Source: Sweltsa coloradensis
Lineage: Eukaryota > Arthropoda > Insecta > Plecoptera > Chloroperlidae
Direction of reading: 5' to 3'
Length of the DNA: 64,000 bases
Assembly (NCBI GenBank): GCA_024449915.1
Contig: JAMZAV010000052.1
Span: forward strand, 248,001 to 312,000
The notes under the pieces: model-generated
Seen by the model: only the letters and a program-made list of their open reading frames with translations
The model's database searches: none
What the model was told of the DNA's origin: nothing
Part shown: piece by piece, positions 32,301 through 44,300 of the stretch
Position numbering within the stretch: position 1 is the first letter of the stretch
Layout of the letters: every line of letters starts with the position of its first letter
Made by a program: the position numbers and the translations under genes

Positions 32301-35300
32301 TTAGTAGATGAGCGATTTGCCGATTATCCATATTTTTTTTAAATTTAGGTAGGCCTACTGTATGCCTAGATTAATAATCCATTACCAACAAAATAGATCA
32401 TTCAGGCATAGATTATTAATTAAATGATTATCAAAAGTAGCATAGAAAGGCAACCCTCAAGTTTGTGTAGGTGTACTACTTAGTACTTACAACTACTGTA
32501 GGCCTATGTATCTTATTGATTCCTAGGCCATAATTTATGTTATTCTAACTTTGGTTTATATCCACTATCCAGGAACTAGATGCAATCAGTTCTAATTTAC
32601 CTGGATTAACGGGGCTCTTTGTATGCATATGTAGACTTACCAGTGATTACAATTAGCATTAGAGAGTTCATTAAAATTCATTGCACTCAACAAAAGAAAA
32701 ATACAGTACCATACCTTGCATTATATTTTAGAAGGACCAAATCTTCAGTTGCAGTTGGCTTCTTAGAGTAGCAAAATAATTAGGCCAACTATTATGGACG
32801 GTACATACTAGCCAGGCGCGGCTGGCCAGGTGAGGCAACTGAGGCCAGGCCTTACTTGCCTCACCTAGACATTATAATAATAGAAGTCAAGTTGCGCAGT
32901 GAGAAATTCATCATGTGCAAGTGCATTACTCCGAGAGGTAGATGTTTTTGGAATGGGGTGTATGCTGCACGGTCAGCAGGCCTGCTATTAGCGTGGGGTG
33001 GGGGTGAAGTCCGCACCTTTCTCATCCATTCAAACAGGTCTGAAGAGAGGTGACATTTAACTCTTCCTCATTGTAGTGATGCATGAGTTTACATCGTTTC
33101 TATGGCAACCGAGACATCGAATTGGGAATAAGATGCCTAACCATGTGAAAAAAACGGCCACTCTAGAGGACAGAAATGAGACTCCTCGAAGTTATTTCTC
33201 CATTCAGGTGTGTGTTAGTTCTCTCAGGGTGAGGTGCGGTGAATGGAACTGGAAGCGAGTGGAAGTGAAGCAAGTGGTTCCGATATTATTATTTCATTAA
33301 TTGGCACACCTTTTAGGCATAGAGCTCAAATTGACACACATAATAAATTAATTACAGGTAGGCCTACGGCACAAATTACGACTCTGAAAAGTGACCAGAG
33401 AAACGGACAACGGTGTTTTTGGTCGTTCAAAAAAAGTTGGTATGAGAGTAACAAGTGGCTTGCCGGGTCTGTCCAAATATGTTGTCTCTACTGTTGGCAT
33501 TGCGTTTTCATTTCAAACAAAAAAACGTGTGGAAGAGTGATGGATATTTTGATTTAAAAAAATTATCGAGAGGATCTAATCTTTTAATTCCTTTTCGTGG
33601 TTTTCTAGTTTCGAGTACCGACTGCACAAAAAAAATACATTATATTTTTGGATGAGCGAAGCGAAGACTTCAATTTCACTGACCCCCAAAAAATTTAGCT
33701 CGTTTTTTTTTTTCTGTCTGTTCGCTCCCTACCAGAAAAACGACATCTGCGATCTTGATGAAAATTGGAGGGGACCTTCGAAATCTCTGAACTTAGACCT
33801 GCCACGTTTCTGGGTACAATCGAAGAAATATTTCTCATGAATATCGTACTTTTACGATTTATTCCAATTTTTAGCGCGATATTTTCGTGACATTTGGGCC
33901 GATTCTGACCAAACGGGTGGGGCTACAACGTTCATATTTTACATGGACATTAATAATGGAATTAGTAATGGGAGATATTGCTGATTTGAAGAAAACATTG
34001 AAAAAAGTAAGAAGATTTCAATAAGGTTTTAATAGGAAGTTTATTTTAGGTTTAATAACAATTAACAAGTAACATAGAAATTGACAACAATCTCCTACAT
34101 GCATTCAAAATGAACTGCAAAGGAAACAGTGGTCCCATGCAAACTAAAAATTAAAAAAAAACTCATCCATCAACGACTTAAAAAAGCGTTCTGCGAAGCG
34201 TATGTAATTGCATTCACCACTCTTTTTTCTAAAACGCACAAACGCATCTAAATCTGATTTTCAAATTTTCGCCGCGAGATGCGGCATATTATGGGGGCCC
34301 TGACCCCTAAACCCCCGTGCTTGTTCAAAGTACAAGTACCTGGCATACACTGTCATCATTCTCAAACAGCCTCTTAACTGACTACTTGTATCTATGCTAA
34401 ACTACCTTTGATTCTTAAACGCTTCGCAATAGTTCTCTATTCGTACCTCAACGCTGTAAACGAGCACCTCGATTAAATGGAATTGGATTTAGAAGGACCT
34501 TTGCAGCATATTTTGTCCCGAAGACGACGGTGTTGGTGGGGCAACAGTTTTAAGTGGGACTGGCTTCAATTTATTTGATTCGATAAACTTTAAAACGTCT
34601 GCCTTTAGTAGTTTGTTTCTGTTACCAGTGGGCGGGACCTTATCAGAGCCAATGTTATATTGTTCCAAAAGATACCGTACAGATGGACCATAACTCCTAC
34701 AAAAACAAAAAATACCATGTAATTCATTGCATTACTTATTACTTAGTTATTACTATAAACTGGAATGACATAAAGAGAGAGCAGGTGAAGCAACACAAAC
34801 TTCAAAAAAAAGTTACTCTTAAAAATAGTAATACAGTGATCTCGCTTATCCGAGTTGGATGAGACCGGGGCACCTCGGATTTTCGAAAAACTCGGATGGC
34901 ACGGATCAATTGTTTATTTGCTCTCGTAGCATAGCCTGATGTGGTAAAATGATATATGACACATGTAATGGATAAAGGAACATAAAATACACACGATACA
35001 CTTCATACAGGGTACATACTAAATGATTTAATAGCTTGTAATTCAAGCTCACGAACACACGTACACAATTAGGCCTACATGTCGTAATAAAAACGTATGT
35101 CTAGGCCTAGGCCTAAACTCGACGCAGTAGGCCTAGGCCTACAATGCAAACATAGGCCTAGGCCTAGCTCTCTTTCTCATGTGGGAAAACCTCTCACTAC
35201 TATGCCCGCGCTGAAGCTCACGACGCAAGATAAGTCTGGGAAAGAAATAAGATAAGCCCAGGAATAACAATTCAATGCGTCGTGATTACGAATTTCGTGA

Positions 35301-38300
35301 ATCGGTTGAAACATGATTGCATCTAGTTCCACAACGACCATCTTTGAACAGCTGTGTGTGAGATGGCTGGATCGTATGCGCACGCGCAGGCGCGCGACGC
35401 ACACTGACCTCTATATGCTCAGTGGGTGGCACTGACGCTTACCGGCGATGCGCCCGACGCACACTGACCACTGAACTCTATACGCTCAGTACACTGATGC
35501 ACACTGCTCGAAAGTCGAGATATATCGCCGATCTATCTTCTTTGCACTCACTCGTAAGGCATGCCTACAAATGTATGCGAGTACATTTAAAAAAGTGCGG
35601 CGCGGCGTCTGTAATTATTTTTATGTTTTATTTACGTATTTAAAACTTTAATTTTTTTTTTTTTTTTTTTTTGGCGGCTCGGTTAACACGGAACATCGGA
35701 TAAGAGGAGATCGGATAAGAGAGATCTTACTGTATAAGGTACCGGTAAGGCGGTAAGTAATTTAAAGGTTGGCAGGTGGTAGTAGAAATGCAATTATCAA
35801 CAAATGGCATCACTTTAAAAAAAAAAATGCATAATTATGAACAAGCTAACAAAAGTGACTTTTGGAAACAGTGGAATGCATGATGTTGCTACTAGTGGTG
35901 CTATCTCTCATTATCTCAGCAATTTCAGTCTTGGTGAAATGGATTAGAGCAGTGGTTCCCAACCGGTGGTCCGCGGACCGGTGCCGGTCCGCGGACTAAT
36001 TGCTACCGGTCCACGAAGTGCTGTTGCATATTTGTTGTAATTTTGATAATATTTTAGAAATGTGTAAAAATTCAAAAATTTGGTTTTACACTTTAGTATT
36101 CTACTTGTACTCGGGATGGAGACTAAATTATATTTTTTTAGGAGAGGACACTTTGAGGGCTTGTTGCGCGGAAACCCGAGCGTAGAAACAACCACGATTG
36201 TAAACGCGCAATCCTAAGTTAAATTATTATTAGTGATACGTACATAATTATAATCAACATCACTAAAAAAGTTTAACAATCGATAATTAGTAATTTATTA
36301 ATATATTTTTAACAATGATTTGAATGATGTTTCATGTGTACACTGTCTTCCGGTTGCCTCTTCCCTTTGTCTACCTTTTGCTCAGATCGCTGTACAGGCC
36401 GTCTAGGGGTATAAAAACACCCAAAAACAATTTCGCCTCCGGCGGCTGGGGCTGTGCCCCAGACCCCTTGTAGCCGCGCCAGTCCGTGTAATTGACTTTA
36501 CCATTTTGCCGGTCCGTGAGATGAAAAAGGTTGGGAACCACTGGATTAGAGCACTAACACTACATCAAGCGACTTAAAACAAACATAGTGAACTAACAGG
36601 TAGGTAGAACTGGATGTGGTAGTAGCGGAGGAAGGCTGAGCACCACTTGAACCAGCACTTGAAGAAGCGGGTGAGCCAGAAGACTGGGGGATCTCAACAG
36701 ACTTCCAATCTTCTCCTTCAGCTACCATGAGAGCAATTAGTGTTCCAACCTTCACATCTTTGGTATCTTCAGGCACCTGAAACATAAAATAGGCCTAGAT
36801 AACACAAATTGAAATAAAACAGGAAGTTGCTAGCAACGTAGGCCTACGTATGAAGTGCTTACCGGATCGTATCAAGTAGGCCCACCTTTATTATTGATGT
36901 TTCTACTTTCTACTTTTAGCATTCCCATCCAATGTGCATCACAAAGGAAGAAGTATTTTGTTCATTCTAATTAAAATGTTGGCCTAGCCTGCCCATTCAT
37001 TCATATTTCATATGTAGGCCTAGTATAGCCCTATAATAAAATTTCATTGCAATTTGTCACAAACTCTATATCAATTCCTAGCTTCAATGGGTTTCATTAT
37101 ACACAGGACGGAGAAAGGTTAAGATGGGTTGCTGAGCTTGGCCCAACTCAAATGCCCTTGCTCAGGTGTTGACGATTGCAGCTGAACGGTTCGATATTAC
37201 ATCATTACCAAATTTTGTATGAATGTTAATAGAGTTCCTTTATATTGATATCAACATAGCCTTAAAAATTCAATGCAAGAGGTAAGTCCAAAACGTGAAA
37301 AAATCAAAAACATAGGATTTCACTTCTGGAAATTCCCACCAAACCGTTTATTTTTTGATAAAACCAAATTAATGTGTGCGTTCACATTGATTTAAACATC
37401 GATACGTATCCAGTATGAAAATTTGTGTTGAAAAAATCTGTACACTTGGAATAAATTCCCAAAGTTCACCAAAATTGATAAAATTATGGAGGTTTCACTA
37501 TTTTTTTATTCAAACCTGATGAATTAATCTAAAAATACGCGTACTAGATCTCATAGATTGATCCTTTATTAACGTTGTTGTGAAAAATGATACCGATGTT
37601 GTTAGTCTTTACCCCCAAAAAAAAACAAAACAAAAAAACAGAAAGCTAAGTGTTGAAACTCGTCTCTGCGCAAACCTCAGCAACCCCTCTTAAAGAGTTA
37701 TTTTGAATAACATAGGCTACATTACGTACTTATAGCCTGCCTACCTACATGGATTTTTAATGCATTGCATGTACACTAGGCTTCAGAAGTAAATCAAGGG
37801 TGATCTTTTACCGACACCACCAACACTCACTCGTTGAATCTTGGATTTGTTCTAAAAGGCACCTTTATTAAAGTCACACTAAGCTAGTACCCAGCGGATG
37901 GGCAAGGAGTGGACGGCTTGCCCTATTTATGTCACTAGAAAAACTGGCCCTAATTGATTTCTACACAGAAATAAGCCTGCGGTAAGGTTATGCAGTGTTT
38001 GGTGAATCCATAGGCTATATATACAAACTTTGTTATTAACTACTGGGGGTGTGGGGCCAGTGTTTAAAAGCCCCAATAGGCCAAATGCTAAAGTAAAATA
38101 GGGCTACCATGTTTTCTCATGGCCTGTAAGATGACGTCATCGAGTGATGGCTCTGTGAGTATAAAGACACCAAAACGAACCGAATATTCACAAGCGAGGT
38201 CGATAAGGATAGGTAGCTTCTAGACCTCTTGATTTACAGCTGATCGCGGCTGTAGGGCCTACCTAGTGCCAGGCACCACCTATGACATCACTCGGTGAGA

Positions 38301-41300
38301 GTTTCGGCCACTACTTTACAACCCCCCAGAATATAGAACCAGACACAGTTGGCTCCGTTTTGTGAATAGGTCTATCTATGTATATTCATTCCTCTTACTA
38401 AAGAGAAAAGTAAGAAGCCAAAGATAAAAATAAAAGATATAGGCTAAATTAAAAATAAAAGTGTGAAGAAAATGTTATTTAGTACAGGCCCTGACAAATG
38501 GATGTGGAGTTACAATTGACCCATCAATTGATCATATAATTACCAAAATCTTAGCCAGAATGCCTTCTTCTTCAGTTTCGAAAGACATAACTGCCTTGTC
38601 AGTCTGAATTTCACAAAGAACATCCCCCGGTGACACAGTATCGCCTTCCTTCTTCATCCATTTTACAATTGTTCCCTCGGACATAGTCGGCGATAGGGAC
38701 GGCATTTTTAGTTCTTGTCCTGCAACTAAAGTTAAATAATGTTACAAGAAAGTAGGGTACTGGAAGACCAGATAGTAAGCAATAGGCATTGTGAGCCTCA
38801 ATAAGTCGATTTGAGTTCAACCAGAAAGAGGTTTCAAAATAGAATATCATGTGTTGGTATATCACCAAAATGTTGAATTCCTGGGTTTTCTTCTTTTTAA
38901 TTTGTGCTCATGAAATGGGCACAGTGCCCACCTTTTGCTTTTATTTTAATAATTCAAGGGTCTATTGTTTTTACAAAATACAGTCACTGTTACCAGTAGG
39001 CCTAGGCTACCACGCCTACCTAGTAACGTAAAATTTCCGGGAATATTTCCAGAAACATTTACGGGGGGGGGGGGGGGGGGGGGGGAATAAATGGAGGTTG
39101 AAAATAGTCAGGCTCCAGGGCTGTTTCAAGGGTATAAAACCTCAATTAGAAGGATTGGCAGATAATATGAGATAGCTTTGGCCCCTGAGGTAGGTCTACA
39201 AAGTTACAAATTAGATTTAAAATATTTTTTAAGAATGTCATTTGATCAGCCGGCATTGATTGGCATCGACCTGAAACAAGACCTGGCAATACTTGGGGAA
39301 TGGGTAGTAGGGGAAGGATACTCAATCATGGGGAAGGACTTGGAGAAGGTGGAGAACATAAAATATCTAGGAGTGTGGCTGCAGAGCAAGCTCAACTGGG
39401 AGGACCATGTCAAGTCTCTAAAAAGGGTTTTAGATGTCTGAACTTCGTAATGCGCACATTAAAAGGGTCGAGTAGGGACTAAAGGGCCATTCACAACCAA
39501 CTTAGTAGCTTACTTAGCCGCTAACTTAAAGGTTTGTCTTATGGAAAACAACATGTCTGTTCATGACAAAACTTAGCCTTTAACTTACACTTATCAGCAG
39601 CAGAAAGTTTGCAAACTCCAAACTTAAACTTAGCAGCTAACTTAACATTAAGAATGAACCAATCAGAGAGTGACTCGAGCCGACAATTTGGCATTGGCAA
39701 CAAGCCACCGCCGTCTGGATGTATGTAGCCCTAAGATACAAATAAGCTGCTTGTCGTGGCTCAACAAAATTTGGTCATGACTTTCAGTGAACTTTCAGTC
39801 GATAATGAAGTTCCTGCCTCCCTTAACTAACACCATCTATGGTTCAAATCTGGAACTAAATCTGTGAAACTTCCTTTACGTACTTGAGTTTGTTGTCATA
39901 ATGCATGGAAAGTAAACAGTTGCTCAATATGAAACGTTCCAACTAAATTAAAATATCATTTTCATCTTTATTATTTATTAATTAAAAGTCCATAAGGCCC
40001 AATCCTAAACCTAAATAAATCTACTTCCGCCTAGAGACGCTCTCTACTTCTGCCCCCCTTAACTAACCCTATCTAGCGGAAACCAGACAAAGCTCTACCT
40101 TTTGCATGTCAATCATTTAACATGGGGAAATCGGAGCCACGACAAGCAGCTTAATTTGTATCTTATGGCGTTTTCCATTGGCCGCACTCAGGTCGCACTA
40201 GTGCGCACTGGATTGCCACTTGTCTTTTCATTTGTTCAGTTTTGTAATGTTATTCAAGTGGAGGTTGACAACAATGACATCTATGCACTCGCCGAGTGCA
40301 TGCCAATGGAAAACGCCATTACATACATCCAGACGGCGGTGCAACAAGCATTGGCGCGATAAAAGTAAACACTGCAAATCTGTATTGTTGTGATTGATTT
40401 AAAAACATCTATCATGAACAGCCACCTAAAGTTAGAGGCTAAGTTAGCTGTTAAGTTAGAGGCCTAAGTTGATTGTGAATGAGCCTTTACAGGGACACAC
40501 ATATAAAACACTAGTGAGACCAGTAGTGGAGTACACAGGGGCAAATAATCTTATAAATGAAAATCAATCAGGTTTTAGATGAAATTATTCATGTGAGACT
40601 GCAGTGCAGAATGTCATTAGTAGATGGCTTCAGAATAAGGACAAGAATATGTCTACTTTGATTGTTTTTCTGGATCTCAAGAGGGCTTTTGAAACGGTGA
40701 ATGTCAATAGGTTGCTGAATAAATTAAGAATGATGTATGGAGTAGAGGGGTTGGCACTGGAATGGATTAAAGATTTTCTTTCTGATAGACGACAAAGGGT
40801 TAGGTATGGAAATAGTGTTTCTGAGTATAAAAACTGTTTAAATGGAGTACCCCAAGGGTCTATTCTGGGACCACTTTTGTTTATTATTTATATTAATGAT
40901 GTAGATAAATGTTGTAAAGTGGCTTTCATTAATATGTATGCTGATGATATGGTATTGGCTATAACGGGTAATGATATTATTGAAATGTTTAGATTAATGA
41001 ATGAAGAATTATCAAGGATGACGAGGTGGCTAGGAATGAACAAACTAAAACTCAATGTGTCAAAATCAAAGGGTATGTTAATAAGAGGAGGCGGGTTATG
41101 TAATGTTAAGAGAGATGGAGAGATTTTAAATAAACTAAAAGTAGTAAATGAGGTGATTGAAATTTTGAAAGAGTTTAAATATTTGGGAATAATTATTGAT
41201 GACAAACTAGAATTTAAATTACATGTAAATTATATAATTAAAAAAATTGGGAAGAAAATTGGTTATTTAAGAAGAATTGGAGGCAAACTTACTAGTTGGA

Positions 41301-44300
41301 CAAGGAATATGGTATATAATAGTATAATAAAGCCTCATTTTGAATATTGCGCTACAGTGTTGTATCAAAGTAATAAAAATGAGTTAGATAAATTGCAGAT
41401 TCTACAAAATAAAGCCATGAGGTGTATTATAAAATGTGGAAGATTAATGCCAATAAAGAGTATGTTAAATATTTTGGAATGGTTAAGTGTTAAGGAGACT
41501 ATAATGGTATTGGTATTAGTTTTCATTTATAAAATTAAAAATAATTATATGCCGAATTATTTAGTTGAAAAAATGACTGATGTGAAGAATATACATAATT
41601 TTAATACAAGGGGATCTGTTGTTGGAAATTCTTTTCGAATCAGGTGTAATTAAAAAAAAATGCAAAATTCTATTTTTATCTCTGGTGTAAAAGAGTTTGA
41701 TAACTTCCAATTGAAATTAAAAGTGTAAAAAGTGTAGGATTGTTCAAATCCAAATGTATTAAATGGGTACAACACCAGGTTTTATAGAAATGTTAGTAAA
41801 AAGAAACAAAAATGTTATTAATTAATTATTAAGATAGGTTATAATATGAAATGTCAAAATGTTGTGATGAATATTATTGTGTGAAATATTATTGTATGTA
41901 GGCCTAATGTAAATTGGCTACTTTGCCAGAAAAAATAAAAATAAAATAAACAGAATATGGGATCCTTATAGAAACAGGGGAAATTGATGAAACTGAGGCA
42001 GTGCAGAAAAGAGCTGCAAGAAGGTTTCTTAGAAAGGGGAATATGTGGAAGGAGGAAATGATTAATGGACAGTTATTAAGGTCATATGAAAGCATTTCAA
42101 GCAAGGTAGGGCCTACTGGAATTGGGATGGAAGAAGCTTGAGGATAGGAGAAGGATGGACAGACTGGGAAATATGTAGGCCTATAGGCTATAGGGTGACT
42201 AGAGTGCAAGAAGGATGGGGGGAGATGAATAGCCATCCAAGGAGGGCAAACTATGTAGCCAGAGGTGACTATGTGTGTAAATATGCGAGAGGAACATGGG
42301 CAACTGACATAGGTAGGTAGGAACTCATTCTAGGCCAGAACTGCCAAAGGTTGATCCTGACTAGAGAAAAGAGAAAAGTTGAGGCCATGCTGTCTGATGA
42401 GATTGATGGGCATGACAAGCTAACAACAAGGATAAGGAAAGACCAGAAGAAATGGGAAATGAGAAGATAGAACCCTCAGACTGGAAGTGAAAGAAAAAGT
42501 TAAAGAGAAGAAAAGAAAAGCAAGAAAATAAATAGGAAAACGGAGGAAAGTGGAAACCGAGGGAATAATAAATAGGCCAAATCAAAAGAAGAAAGGAAGG
42601 AATGAGGAAGGAGGAATAAACCTGCAACAGACCATTAGTCAATAGCAGAGGAGGACAACAATACAAAATTTACCGTAATAGGCCCCTACATGGCATTTGT
42701 GTTAGCTGTTGAATATTGATTTAGCCTACGTGGGTGGTCGAAAATTGATTAGCGGTAGGAAATAAAGCCTAGGCTAAGTCGAGAATTACCCTACATCGAT
42801 ACAGCCTTCGACTAGGAAGTGCCCTAATTTGGCCTGACACAAAGTTTGTCCTGGAGGGTTAAGGTAGGCCTAGCGCAAAGCGCAGGGGTTTTATATTTGA
42901 TTTCAATTTAATAGCAATTAACAAACCAATTTGCTAGATTCCCGACATGGATGTTGGGTGCGGAGGAAATCATGTAGAAGGCTCCAATTCCCCTACAATG
43001 ATCTACAACATGGAGATGGAGGAACGCACATTTCTGCATTCCTCCCAGCTGCGCTCCAAAGTCCATGACGGGAATTTAGCATTGAACATAAACTCTTCAG
43101 AAAAGTTGATTTTCATTTTGTGCCCTCCCCCCCTTCACAAACCAATTAGGCCTAGGCTAAGTTTTAAGGAGGAAAGGTAGTCAAGAAATGATTACAGGCC
43201 TAGTCTAGGACTTGTAGCTTAGGGCGGAGGCCCTACATATATTACATGCATCCAACATCCAACAGTAAACAGTAAACACACAATAAACTATCGGGTGTAT
43301 CTGTAAAATGCTAGACAGTAAAATACGTGAACCTAAGGCACGGCACTGTAACCTAGGGCCTACCTGTAGAGGCCCAAGTTAGGGCGGAGGCTTGCTTAGG
43401 ATCTAGGCCCTACCACAGATAACAGAGTACACTACGTGTACACTACGTGTACTCTGTTATCTGTGGATCTACGGTCTTGAGGCCGATGCACAATTGTCCG
43501 GTAACGATAACGGGAAGAAAGTTGAATCACACGTTAACTTACGACACGATGCACAATAAAGCTTCCCGTTGTCGGTCGTTCCCGTATCCCAGCAATGACA
43601 ACGGGAACACCACCAAGTTGTAACTTTCCGTCACGTTCCCGTTCCGTACGTTACCCGAACCAATCGGAATCAAGATGTGCACGTTCTAAAACTATTTTAT
43701 CAGCTGATTGATGGTTTATAGGCCCCCTACGCGAGTAATATGCGAAATAAATTAAATACAAATATGCGGAATAACAAAATAACAACATATAGGCTAATTA
43801 ACACACTCATTATTTGATTTGTTCCCGTCGGTTTGCTTCACTGGCTATTGTGCATCGAAGCCCTTAACGTTAGCGTCTTCCCGTTCTCGTTACCTGGCAA
43901 TTGTGCATCGGCCTTTAAGGATATGCCCTGTGAGAAGAGGGCCAAAATGGAAAAAATTATCCTAGCTAAGCTTCCAAAAACCCTGCAGGCAGGGTCAGCT
44001 GAGGCCAGGCCCCTACTGACGACGGCAAGGCCTAGGCTAGCCTGTGAAGACACAACCAATGCTTTAACTTAGTATAGCCTACCAGAGCCTTATTTGGTAA
44101 GTAATAGGGCTCTAAAATAAGCCTATGTGGATCATGCTAAACTGCTAAAAGCATTAAAGGACCTTGTTTAGGCCAAGGGCCAAAAACCATAATGGGAAAT
44201 GTCGACTTGGCAGCCTCCTGTTAGCAATTTATTACAACGAAGTCAAGATTAATAAGAGAAAATAACACTCACCATAAAGTAGCGCGGAATTATGAAAACA

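Larger units (their letters stand above)
39171..42640 (+). mobile_element. Old non-LTR retrotransposon (A) carrying nested insertions
   Basis: Pieces of one reverse-transcriptase C-terminal region are spread over 3.4 kb. They are [20 protein letters not shown] at 39350-39420, [18 protein letters not shown] residues at 40495-40540, and IWDP then [18 protein letters not shown] at 41950-42060. Further text ([20 protein letters not shown], 42236-42295) continues to about 42470. The interruptions are a MITE (39482-40487, with a smaller one inside) and a second retrotransposon (about 40545-41945). The frame is broken in several places. Confidence 0.8.

Noticed and set aside
32700..32780. Possible missing PDHX exon on the minus strand
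   Set aside because: The translation shows no resemblance to the expected core-entry helix; the fragments at 34406-34431 fit better.
43838..44059. Minus-strand ORF as a PDHX leader exon
   Set aside because: It lacks a donor of the right phase; the exon at 44273-44399 fits phase and leader features better.
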